Source: Mytilus edulis (taxonomy: Eukaryota; Mollusca; Bivalvia; Mytilida; Mytilidae). From it: a stretch of 64,000 nucleotides of DNA. Location: positions 86,812,604 through 86,876,603 of the forward strand of contig NC_092349.1 in assembly GCF_963676685.1 (NCBI RefSeq), written 5' to 3'. Below the pieces are notes generated by a model. The model did not search any database. It was given only the letters and a program-made list of their open reading frames with translations, and was not told the origin of the DNA. The translations under genes and the position numbers were made by a program. Of this stretch, positions 34,021-44,596 are shown in pieces; the first letter of the stretch is position 1; each line of letters begins with the position of its first letter.

Positions 34021-36499
34021 TTTTTTTCAAGCTATTAGGTTTTCGTGACTTTCAAAAGATATCGTAAAAAACAGATAAATTCTCCCAATCGGTATTTTCA
34101 CTTTTGTCAACAGTAAATAAACAGAAATTACATTTTATGGCGACGAGTTTTTGTCTAGAATTATTATTGGTCCCCTCTTGGTTGATATAAAATTGTTGTT
34201 CTTCTTCATCTTTTAGTTGTAAAATCAAACAAATCATGGAGTTGAAATAGATTTCACGCCGACTACCTTCAAGATCGTGCACTCTAGCTTTATGACGTAT
34301 TGTTGACTATAACATAACGTAAAAATTCCAATGGACTGAAGGCATCAACCGTTGCACTCAAGGGTAGTGTTTTGAATAGGCCGGGTAGGCCGTATTGCAG
34401 TAAAAAAGTTAAAAAAAAATTAAAGTATTTTTCCAAGATAAGCAATGACAACCAGTGTTTCAATTACAGACATGTATATTTCCATATGAATAGTGTGAAA
34501 AATGATGTTTTGAGAAACTCGAATTTGTATCTTACTTGGTCATATACTTCAAAGACTTACATATATATGAAAAGTGCCAAAGAATATAATGGAAATTATG
34601 GCAATCGTCTTCATTACTGTTTTGTACTACACAATTCCTGATTAAATACACCTACAATGAAAACCATCTCCTGTATTTAACTTACGAGTAGATTTACAAT
34701 ATTGATCCGAAATCGTTTAAAAGTCTAAAAAATATAATGACATATAATACTGAGGTCGTTTGTTAGACGATTTCTGTAACGTTTTTGTTCGTTTGTTGAA
34801 TACATGTACTTGATTTGCGTCGTTTTTCATTTGACCATAGTCGAAAGAGTTGTAGTGTTGTTCACGATTTATTCAATATCTTTAACTGTTATATACTGAG
34901 GTAAAAGTGGTCAAACATGTGTTTAATTACTATCTAGAAATAATGATTAATAATGTCTTAGGTTGAAATTCAATTTTCTTTTCTTGAAGTAGAATGTTTG
35001 TTTACACTTGTAAGAATTGTAAGGAACGTAATGATGCATTGTTATAAAAGTGTTCACCACAACCGGAGATAGTACCGGATGTTCTTCACTTTATCATCGA
35101 ATATTTATTGATACTCTTTTTAACCCGTGCGTAAATTCGACAAAATTAAATGTAAAGTTATCCTAGAAATATGGTGTTGTATTTGGATGTTATCTGTTGT
35201 GCGGTAGTTCTGTTTTCCGTTTTTATGTTAACTGAATATTCCATTTTCTATAACAGGATACTTTGGTCCTCAAGAATGATTACAGTTAAACGATATTGCC
35301 TGCGTGTTTAAAACTATTTGGTTCTTCCTCCTACCTTGATATCTATCGCTTTACACGATTAACCTGACGCTTGTATATGCCGTGAACATTTGCCAATAAA
35401 TAAACGTTAATTGAATCAATATCTAACTTTCCAAAAATGGTGATAAGACAGAAAATCTCTTTCTAAATACCTAATGGGTATTTCCCATAAACAAAAAAAC
35501 CTGTTTAAAAATAGTCTCTTTTGGAAATAAAAGATAATAGCACAGGTGTTTAAATTATGCTTCCTTTTGTTTACATAATAACCGAATGTGTTTCATATAA
35601 TCTATTTCACTCTTTATAAATAATATCAAATTCTTTTCTATGACTCAGTAACTAGTGCTACTAGACATGAGTGCTTAAGGTGGTTGTTTCGATTGATCTC
35701 AACTGATCCAACCACAGACTGACTATTTGTATTTTCTTCTCATTGAGGAGTTAAAGCAAAGCCTTGCTGGTGAATGATTGTTTCGTTTTGTATGACTAAG
35801 TTGGCATGTGTTTCTTTTTTATCGGTTTGGTTTACTTTCATCTTGTAGAATATTACCCTATGAACAAGAACTTGGAAAACCCGTCTTAACGTGTGGGTTA
35901 AATAAGGAGCAGCATGCATATGTTTATCGCATTTACATTTACTCGTTCATGTAATATTTGCCACTAGACGTTCAAAACACAATTTATCAATTCATATTCT
36001 ATATATTTTGTTCATTGGACGCAACCACTATAATGTAGGCGTAAAACCCAAAGCTAATCATAGTAAAAAAAATCCTATATCACCATTCACTAAGTTTATG
36101 TTTAAAAAGCCAAAATCACCAATGTTTTGATTTCCAACTGAAACACTTATTCTCAAAGAAATATAAAAAGGTATAAAAATACACGAATAAAGCCTGCAAT
36201 TGACTTTAGCAAATTATTTTTAATATGTAAATGTAAATACTCACAGTTTTGGGTGGACTTTCTCAAACTGAAACTTGTCAAGAATATACTCGCAAATCGG
36301 TGTTGGAAAGAAAATATATCCTATTCTAAATTAAAAACAACGCAACATTCTAACACAGGTATTTAACTAAATATAAATATAGATTGATACTATAAAATAT
36401 CGACTTTTTAAAACTTTCCTTTTAAATATGAAAATCAATTTAAGGCAGTTTAAATGAATTTGGCTATCATTTGTAGGTATTTTTGACATATAGTTCTTC
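34021..36499. other. AT-rich 2.5-kb stretch, no gene recognised
   Basis: Open frames up to 89 codons are lysine/asparagine-rich and carry no motif. No RNA gene seen. The only higher-complexity block (34040-34290) has no match I know. Confidence 0.4.
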
Positions 36500-36600
36500 A
36501 ACAGTTTCGATACTTATACATCCTCGGATTTCAAATGTTTGGCTTTGAGCGTTCCTGATGAAGGTAAATCCAGAAAAGCGCATTGAAATTATTAAACGTG
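36500..36600. repeat. R4 fragment
   Basis: gagcgttcctgatgaaggta and ccagaaaagcgc resemble the R4 core in weak form. Confidence 0.45.
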
Positions 36601-36965
36601 TTGTTTTAATATTTTTAACAGTAAACGTTATCTTTATAATCAAAATATATATCTGTCAAAAACCACTGATATTTTCAAATAGGCACACAGTTGTATACTG
36701 GGTTAAATTATTGAAATTAATGCCAAAAATAGGATGTCGCATGAAAGGGCACATGAACAGTATAAATGAGGATATTACAGATAAGAAAACACAGATAAAA
36801 GCAAAACTATACTGATGTTCATGAAATCAAGCTAGTAACTGCGTTCGCTCTCATGTCTGAACTTAGTGTCTTTTTGTTGTTGGTAGTGCAAATAATCGGC
36901 CACACACCTTCTGTGTTTTTGCTAGATGTATTCCTTTGTCTATCCATCTGATAAGTTAATATAAA

Positions 36966-37435
36966 AAAGAAGATGTGGTATGATTGCCAATGAGACAACA
37001 CTCCACACAGATATCAACTACCAGGTACGGCATTCAACAATGAGCAAAGTTCAAAACGCATAGTCAGCTATAGAAACCTTTTACAACAGATTTTTTACAG
37101 TTTTTTTTTATGTTGTACTGTTACACCACCGTTCCATATTAGGTGAACTGTTAGGTTCCCGCTAACATGTTAAACCCTGCCGAATTCTGTATATAGGTGC
37201 GTGTCCCAAGTCAGGAGTTTGTCAGTCAGTGGTTGTCGTTTGTTGCTGTGTTACATATTTGGTTTTTCGTTCATTTTGTTTTGTATATCAGTTAGGCCGT
37301 TAGTTTCTTGTTTGATTTGTTTTACATTTGTCTTTTCGGGGCTTTTTAAAGCTGACTATCCAGTATACCCTGTTAAGATGAAGATGAAAAAAAAGTTATT
37401 AAAGGAAAAGAAAACGCATTCGTAGTATTCGTCAG
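36966..37435. repeat. R1 pair in opposite orientation
   Basis: Forward piece 36966-37085 (gaagatgtggtatgattgcc, caacaatgagcaaagttcaa) is followed by an inverse piece 37140-37435 (gtcccaagtcaggag, ggttgtcgtttgttgctgtg, cttttcggggctttttaaag). The 74-codon frame over the second piece is repeat-derived. Confidence 0.65.
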
Positions 37436-37689
37436 TAAATAATCTAACTAAGGCGCATTATGGACCAAACATTCTCTATGTTTAATTACCAAATAAAGGT
37501 GCGGAAATCTATTCTTTGGGGTTGACATTCTTCGTATTCGAAAAATACAGTATTTATAGGTTAATTTATAATTTAATTAGTCAATGTCATGAATAGATCA
37601 ATTCAACACAAGCCTGCAAGCTGATGAAGTGATGATACTATAGGGGAGGATACACCAATTATCAGTGGTATCGACCAAGTGGTTGTCAT

Positions 37690-38060
37690 TATATTTTAAT
37701 ATGTTCGTCTGTTCGTACTGTATTCCTGTCACGTAGTGTTGTCATTTTAGCGGTATTATGACATTGCCAAATAAGATGGAAGTTTGGCTAGCCATAAAAC
37801 CAGGTGTAATCCACCATATTTTCTTATATTGTCTTGTATCAAGTCAGGAATAGTCCATTTCTATGTATGTTGGCGTTTGTTTATGTTGCAGTTTAGTGTA
37901 TCTGTTGTTCTTTTGCTTTCATCTTATAGTTGATGCGTTTCCTTCGGGTTTAGTTTTCAAACCGGATTAGTTTTCAAAACGGATTAGTTTTCGCATAATT
38001 GATGTATTACTATTGAACTGCGGTATGACACTGTTGCCTTTATTAAATGAATTGATTTTG
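37690..38060 (+). repeat. R2 dispersed repeat, composite copy
   Basis: Shows agccataaaaccaggtgtaa, tatcaagtcaggaatagtcc and tccttcgggtttagttttca, ending in ctgcggtatgacactgttgc. Confidence 0.7.
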
Positions 38061-38604
38061 GGGTTTTATTTACTGCAACTTTTATACCGTTTATATTGGA
38101 CATTAAGTATGACTGACTGTTGTACAATGATATATAAGTATTGCCAAAATAGATACCGGGAATATGAATCTACGAATGATTTGTTTAAGACTTGAAATAC
38201 ATTTATTCAAAATCACCTGAATATAATTTACCTTGTACAACCCAGGGAAGTATATAAAAGGGGCCCTGTGTTCACAATGATCCATTGTCCAGGGATAAAC
38301 GGTGGACTCTATAATAAAACATCTATTTCGTATTTTTTTATTCATAAGTTATACATTCAGATTTATATCAATCCACAGTAAATAAAATACATCAAAAATC
38401 CTCAAAAAACACACTACAATCTTCACAATAATTTACCTTTACTTATAATTGACATTTATTTTTTTGTACTTTTATCACCTGGATTACAATGTGTCGGTCA
38501 GTGATTGTATAGGTCACATGCTCCACATTGTACATTCTATATTTCTATTGTTGGATGTATAATGTTCTAAAAAGGAAAGGAAAGTAGGTACAAATTGATA
38601 AGCC
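38061..38604. other. AT-rich spacer
   Basis: Nothing recognised. It may contain the 3' tail of the LINE fragment that follows on the minus strand. Confidence 0.4.
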
Positions 38605-39135
38605 ACTTACTAATGTATAAGATTTATTATAAGTTTTATTTCAGCTGCAAAATTTTCTTTTTTGGAAGATAATGATTTATCCATAGATTCAATTAAATTG
38701 CCAAGTTCCCGTTATGCATATAATATCAATTGACAAGAAGTTAAACTTTTAGACTGATATTTGATTATATTCCTACATTTCCAAAATAACCATTTAACTG
38801 TATGCATCATCGTATTAGTTATGACATTATACTTTTTTTGTAATCGTACATTCCTAGTAAGATAAGTTTTTCGCTCAATGGAATATATACTGTGTTATTA
38901 AGATCATTAGATTTTTAAGCGCATCAAAAATATGTTCCCAAACCACCATTATAATGTTACAGCTGTGAAAAAGTTGTGTGAGAGTTTCATTTTCTGTTTT
39001 ACAAAAATTGCATTTACCATTATTTGATTTGCCGATTCTAAATAGTTTTTGCTCCGTATAGATAATGTTATGAACAATGTTCCAGCTAATTTGACTTGCT
39101 TTCCTACAGGACATACTTTTATTTAAATTTACCAA
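38605..39135 (-). mobile_element. LINE 3' end: RT C-terminal domain with zinc knuckle
   Basis: Minus-strand translation begins near 39135. It includes the zf-RVT-like segment CNFCKTENETLTQLFHSC (about residues 40-58), followed in an adjacent frame by TVKWLFWKCRNIIKYQ, a typical C-terminal stretch of LINE polymerases. One frameshift (near 38880) and one TAA break it. It is 5'-truncated. It differs from the element at 54-60 kb, whose knuckle reads CTLCDQDEEES. Confidence 0.75.
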
Positions 39136-39724
39136 GATCTTTTTCCACGGTAATTACGAATTATACTGAACATTTCATTTTATTTGACAGTTTGGAACTA
39201 TATCTATAACGAATATTGGATTAATTTCAAAGATATCTCACTTGGGATTATTACTTTATTCCGTTTATCTACGAATATCTGAAAGATGAATGTAATGCAT
39301 TTGCTTGATAAAGTGTGTGTACGGTCTAGTATTTATAAACCGTTAGATTTTAGTTGTACATCCAACAAGTGAAGACCTTCTTTTACAAAATATAGATTTT
39401 GTGTTTTTTCCTTGTACATGCAGCTTGATTCTCAATAAGCTAGATTCAACTCTAAATATTGAGATTAAACTCTAATAAAGAGCATCAATCAGCTTTTGTG
39501 TCAAAGGATTAAAGAATTAGAGTGGCTCGATAAAATCGATAGTGATACAGTATTGTCTGCAAAAGTGTACAAATAAAACACCCGTGAAATGTTTAGTTGT
39601 ATTTATTTTTATATGTCTTCATCAATTCATTGACTACTTAACATATCCTAAAACGAAACCAATCATTTTATATTACTTGGATTATTTGTATATACTACTA
39701 GAATGAGATAGTGACATTTTAGTA
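39136..39724. other. AT-rich spacer
   Basis: Nothing recognised. Confidence 0.4.
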
Positions 39725-39960
39725 TCTTGTTATATTCAATAAAAAGTAAAATCACAAAAAGACTGAACTTAGAGGAAAATCTAATCGAAAAGTCCATAAT
39801 CACATGACAAGAACTGCCATATTTCTGAATTGGTACAGGCATTTTCAAATGCAGAAATGGTGGATTAAACCTGGTTTTATAGCACCAACCATCTCACTTT
39901 GATGACAGTTTCGTCAAATTCCGTTATATTTACAACGATGAGTGAACTAAACAGACATAA
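39725..39960 (-). repeat. R2 dispersed repeat copy (inverse orientation)
   Basis: Shows gtccataatcacatgacaag, ctgaattggtacaggcattt and ggtggattaaacctggtttt, the inverse of the R2 core. Confidence 0.8.
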
Positions 39961-40639
39961 TAAATATAATAGTCAAAATATGGTAAAACGCGTAATAAAT
40001 AAAAATAAAAAGACAAAGGTTATCAATGTGAACTCTTTTAAGCACCTGTCTTTAAACTTGACAAACTATAAATATAATGATCGATATGCGTATAAACATT
40101 CATTTACTTTTAAACAGAACAATCTTACCTTTTCGGAGCTTAACACTTTATTTCGACTCAGGTAATCTGTTACTACTATCAAAGTAGAAATATGAAACGA
40201 ATATTTCTTTAAACAGATTGGTCTCCCCCAAAGATTACCACATTACTTCATTTTTTCAATTAGGTAGGTTATAAGACAACATCTATTGAACAGATGTGAT
40301 CAGTGCATACAGATAACTTAACTAAAATTCCCCTATATAAAAACCTCAAAAAGCACCTAAAACAATTCAACTGGATTTACCCTGAACGCTCAAATAAAAA
40401 AAATACTTGATTACCTCAGAAGCTATAAAAAACTGTCTTGCATAAGCGTTTCCTTGTCGACACATTCCGTCTCGCCTCGTTAACAGTTTAAACGATTCTG
40501 TGTTTTTTTTTTTGTTTTATTTTTGTTTGTTTTTCGTGTTGTTTTCGAAAATTAAAAAATATCATTGAACAAATGTAATTCTGTAATATTTTAGGTATAT
40601 TTTACCTTTCACAAAAATAGTTATATAATGTCTAACCCG
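39961..40639. other. AT-rich spacer
   Basis: Nothing recognised. The 88-codon open frame here is lysine/asparagine-rich and starts inside R2. Confidence 0.4.
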
Positions 40640-40905
40640 CTGAACTGTATTTATGTGCACCTGTCAGGAGCTTGTTCTAGTTGTCGTTTGTTGATGTAGT
40701 TCATGAGTGTTTCACGTTTTTTAATTTGTTATAAGATACATTTCCTGTTTTACACTAGTCAGTTTCGGGCCTTTTATAGATTGATATTCGATGTGAGCAA
40801 GATACCGTGTTGTAGTCCGTACTTTGACCATTAATTGTTATCTGTTTACACATTGTGACTGGGATCGAGAGTTGTCTCATTGGCACTTAAACCACATCTT
40901 CTTTC
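40640..40905 (-). repeat. R1 dispersed repeat copy (inverse orientation)
   Basis: Ends gagttgtctcattggcactt aaaccacatcttc, the reverse complement of the R1 start. Confidence 0.8.
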
Positions 40906-41674
40906 GTTCTATATGGACACTTTTTTTACACTTTTTGTTTTACGAGAAAATGCCGACACCAGGTAAAAAAAAGAGATAGTATTTTTCAAGGTGTTCCATT
41001 GGTTGATACAGTTATGTTTAAAAGCTTTTATGTTCTTAATCTGATTGAATTTACATAGGAGTTTTGTATTTCCGTTAAATGCATCTATTTGAAATTTAGT
41101 ATCTTTTAATTTTCTATTATAACTTATAGTTTGCATGAAAGACGATTAGAAAGCTTAGAAAATAATTTACATTTTTAGCTGATCTATTTTATGAATGAAC
41201 GATGAAACTAATCGTAGAACTATCAGCAACACAATTTGGTGCAAAAAGAGACAATTATAACAATGCCCTTGCAAATATTTTTTCTTTTGTGCATCGATTT
41301 TGTATATAATGCGCAGTTTAAAGACACATCTAGCATACTGTATGGTCGTGGTCACTATTAATCGTGATTATCGATGATTATTTCTCAATTGATTTACTGT
41401 TACTAAACTTGTGGAACATTGTTGTTCATTTCACAGGTGAAAATACAATGCGTTCTCTAATTTGATACACATAACACATATGCAAACCAAAATCTTACTT
41501 TTTAATAGTCTTCTGTTGTTGGTCCATAATCGTACCGATTTTTAGATATTCATGATATTTTCGCGTAGATCACTTTTTTGTCAAAGTAGTTTTGTTAGAG
41601 AATAATTAAGAAAACTGTTTGGACGAGTATAGTGAAAATGATTCTATAAAGATTGAGATTGAATGTTAGTTAAA
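40906..41674. other. AT-rich spacer
   Basis: Nothing recognised. Confidence 0.4.
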
Positions 41675-41885
41675 TAAAAGAGGGGGAAAAGATACCAGAG
41701 GGACAGTCAAACTCATAGATCGAAAATTAACTGACAACGCCTTGGCTTAAAAAAGACAAACATACAAATAATAGTACACAAGACACAATATCTAAAAACA
41801 AAAGAATAAGCCAAACGAAAGCAACCAAAATTCTTGGGGTGATCTCAGGTGATCTGGAAGGGTAAGCAGATCTGTAAGCTCGTTA
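41675..41885 (-). repeat. R3 dispersed repeat copy (inverse orientation)
   Basis: Shows agataccagagggacagtca and gatctggaagggtaagcaga, inverse of R3. Confidence 0.8.
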
Positions 41886-41929
41886 CTGATTGTTACAAAA
41901 TAGGGTGCCTGCCGTTGTTTTAATTTTTC

Positions 41930-42320
41930 ATTATTGTTCTGCGGTTTGAATGTTGTGTCGACAAAACTATTTTGGTTTTGTTTGTGAGTTTCTCTTGTGA
42001 ATGTGATTGGTGTTTTTGTGATGTATTTTTGTCACGTGGTGCAGTCATTTTAACGATATTGATTTTTAAATTGTCATAAAGTGGGAGGTTTGTCTAGCCA
42101 TTAACAAGATTCAACCCACCACAAGTCCAGCAAGTCCAGAATTAGCAGTTGTTATTAAATAAATCATTTCTATAACATTTGACATTTGTATATTTGTTGC
42201 ACTTCAGTGTTCCTGTTATTTCTTTGTTTTTCCTATTGTGGTTGGTGTGTTTCCCTCGGTTTTAGTTTGCAGCCCGGATTTGGTTTCTCTCAATCAATTT
42301 AAGACATTTGAAACACAACT
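41930..42320 (+). repeat. R2 dispersed repeat, divergent composite copy
   Basis: gggaggtttgtctagccatt, ccagcaagtccagaattagc and gtgtttccctcggttttagt follow the R2 block order. Confidence 0.6.
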
Positions 42321-42325
42321 GGTGG

Positions 42326-42357
42326 TAAGGGTTTGGGCTAGGGTTTGGGTTAGGTTG
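42326..42357 (+). repeat. Short telomere-like run
   Basis: About five imperfect repeats of the form gggttt(a)g within 32 bases (aagggtttgggctagggttt and onward). Too short and degenerate to be more than an interstitial trace. Confidence 0.4.
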
Positions 42358-43824
42358 AAAGTTATTATATTCGAAGATATTTCAGGATTATATTTATTGA
42401 ACAATTATAATTATTTTACTACTTATTATAAATCAGATTCACATTAAGAGTTGGAAAGTCTCATCTCCCTATTCATTATCATGCAAGCAGGTAACATTGT
42501 TAGATCAATTAATCACGGACCAAAAGTTAGTTTATTTTATTTGTTGTCTTTGAAGCGTTTTTTCCGAAATTTAGATAGTACTTATTGTCATTTAAAACAG
42601 ATAAATGGACATGGACACATAGTGAACGACGGGTTTATGTTTTATTATTTTTATTTTTGCATATTCCAAATCCTTTGAAGGTTAAAAAAAAACAAGTTCT
42701 TTTACCTGAACACCATTTTATAATCATTTTTTTAAATAATTGTACAGTATACATTATTGTTCAACTCTGCACTATAATCCTTGCAATACGTACGAAAGGT
42801 TTTGATTATGAATGTTCATTTACAACAATTGTTATGATATGGAGCGGTCTGGTTTGCTCTACAGTACCGTATCATAACATTAGTAACTATGTGAGTAATC
42901 TCTTCTGCCTATCGTAATACACCAGGGTCAAATAAAGTTTCCAAAGATTGTTCATTCTTTTCTTTTGATCATTCATTGTTGAACACATGATCTGTTTAAT
43001 AAAATATCAGTTATTTGTTTGATAACCCTGTATTTCTTGTCTGAAATTATAAAAAAAAATGTTTTCTTTGGTTAAACTTTACAATGCTTATGCTGAAGAA
43101 TATGTACTAACAAATAAAAGGAAATACATTTTAAGAGATTTAAACAAATACGGAACAAGAATATGGAAAGATATGTGATAGATCAGTTGTTGTTTACAAA
43201 TCTGCAATCAAAACCTTTCTAATTTGGCTCAAGGGATTTCTTAGTCCTGGAATTGTCAGGGGAAAAGGTTATCCTAATCCGACTCGAATATATTCAAAAT
43301 GTTGTAACCACAATTACACATTTTTTTTTGGCAAAGGGAACTCTCATGAATAAAATAATGACAATGATACTATAGCTATTCATACTCGGAAATCGAAAAC
43401 AACCTGACAAGCAATCATGGCAAAACACGATATACGAGTAAAAACAAATAAAAGTAAATTAAACATAACACAACAAACTAAAGACAACACAGCTTAAAGT
43501 TCACAAAATATCAAAAGTGATCTCATGTGCTCCTTTTCCATATTTGACACCAATCGTGTTGCTCAAATAGGTGCAAAGCCGTGGAAAACTAATCTGTGTG
43601 CATACAAACTGTCTCTTTTTAAAATGTTAAAATAAGGTATGTGCAATCTCCTATAGAAATCAAGTTATCAAATGCAATTTGTTAGTGAAAATGTATGAAA
43701 AACTACAAAGCATGACTCTAATAAAATCTGATATTAAAAGAAAGTTAACTTCAAATGATATAAGGAAAAACAACATACCATCAAAATAATATTATTGAAT
43801 AAAAAAACACATAACGTTTTTGTG
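42358..43824. other. AT-rich sequence downstream of LDLa copy C
   Basis: The cytoplasmic-tail exon and polyadenylation region of copy C would be expected on the minus strand around here; neither could be identified. Open frames up to 110 codons on the plus strand have no motifs. Confidence 0.4.
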
Positions 43825-44160
43825 CTTTTTGTTGCATTTTTTTTAAGTGATTAAGATGATAACACAATATTGACTGTTGGACCCCTATTTTTTTTTTTTT
43901 TATCTTTTTACCTGTTATGCCTGTTTTTTTCACGCATCGTTGTCAAAATAAAGAAATTGGATTCGACTGCCATACAAGTGAGATATTTAGCTAGCTATAA
44001 AAAACCAGGTTAAGGCGTGTACCAAGTCAGGATTATGTACAGGTGTTATCCATTTTTTTTAATGTGTTTAAGCTTTACATTTTACCATTTGATTAGGGAC
44101 ATTACGTTTTGAATTTTTCTCGGAGTTCAGTTTTTTGTGATTTTACTTTTCACACCAACT
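43825..44160 (+). repeat. R2 dispersed repeat copy
   Basis: Shows agtgattaagatgataacac, gactgttggacccctatttt and gtgtaccaagtcaggattat in R2 order. Confidence 0.8.
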
Positions 44161-44502
44161 ACTGATAAGATGACGGCCTTTTTTACAGAAAAATTGCTTT
44201 ATAATTGCAGGTACCTTGGATCATGTTGATTGATTTGTACAAGTTGTTTTTATTTAAAATTGTCGGTTTAGAAAGTTTTGATAATTTACATCAATACACT
44301 GGACATTTTACAAGACAAATTGGATTAGAAAAATACTTTTTAGTTGACCATTTCCTTTTAATTAAACTTATTGTAAACTAAATTTAGGATAATATTTATA
44401 ACTACGAATCAACCGCTTGTGACCAATCATGGTTTTTTTTTAATAAATAAAAAGATATTGCACAACAATTTGAAATGGAAATGAATTCAGTTTAATCTTT
44501 AC

Positions 44503-44596
44503 CTCTTATATTTTCTGCAATTATCTACAAACATCTTTCCCCAAACGGCAGTCAGGAGATACATTACTAAAATTCCTGTGCACCAAATTATAATTT
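44503..44596 (-). CDS. Copy C exon 3: transmembrane helix
   Basis: Bounded by acceptor ttatttacag and donor gtaaag. In phase with exon 2 it gives about 18 hydrophobic residues followed by [12 protein letters not shown], i.e. positive on the presumed cytoplasmic side. It ends in phase 2, so at least one more exon is needed. Confidence 0.65.

Noticed and set aside
42585..42917. 110-codon plus-strand open frame
   Set aside because: No recognisable motif and hydrophobic AT-rich codon use; no homologous frame elsewhere in the window.
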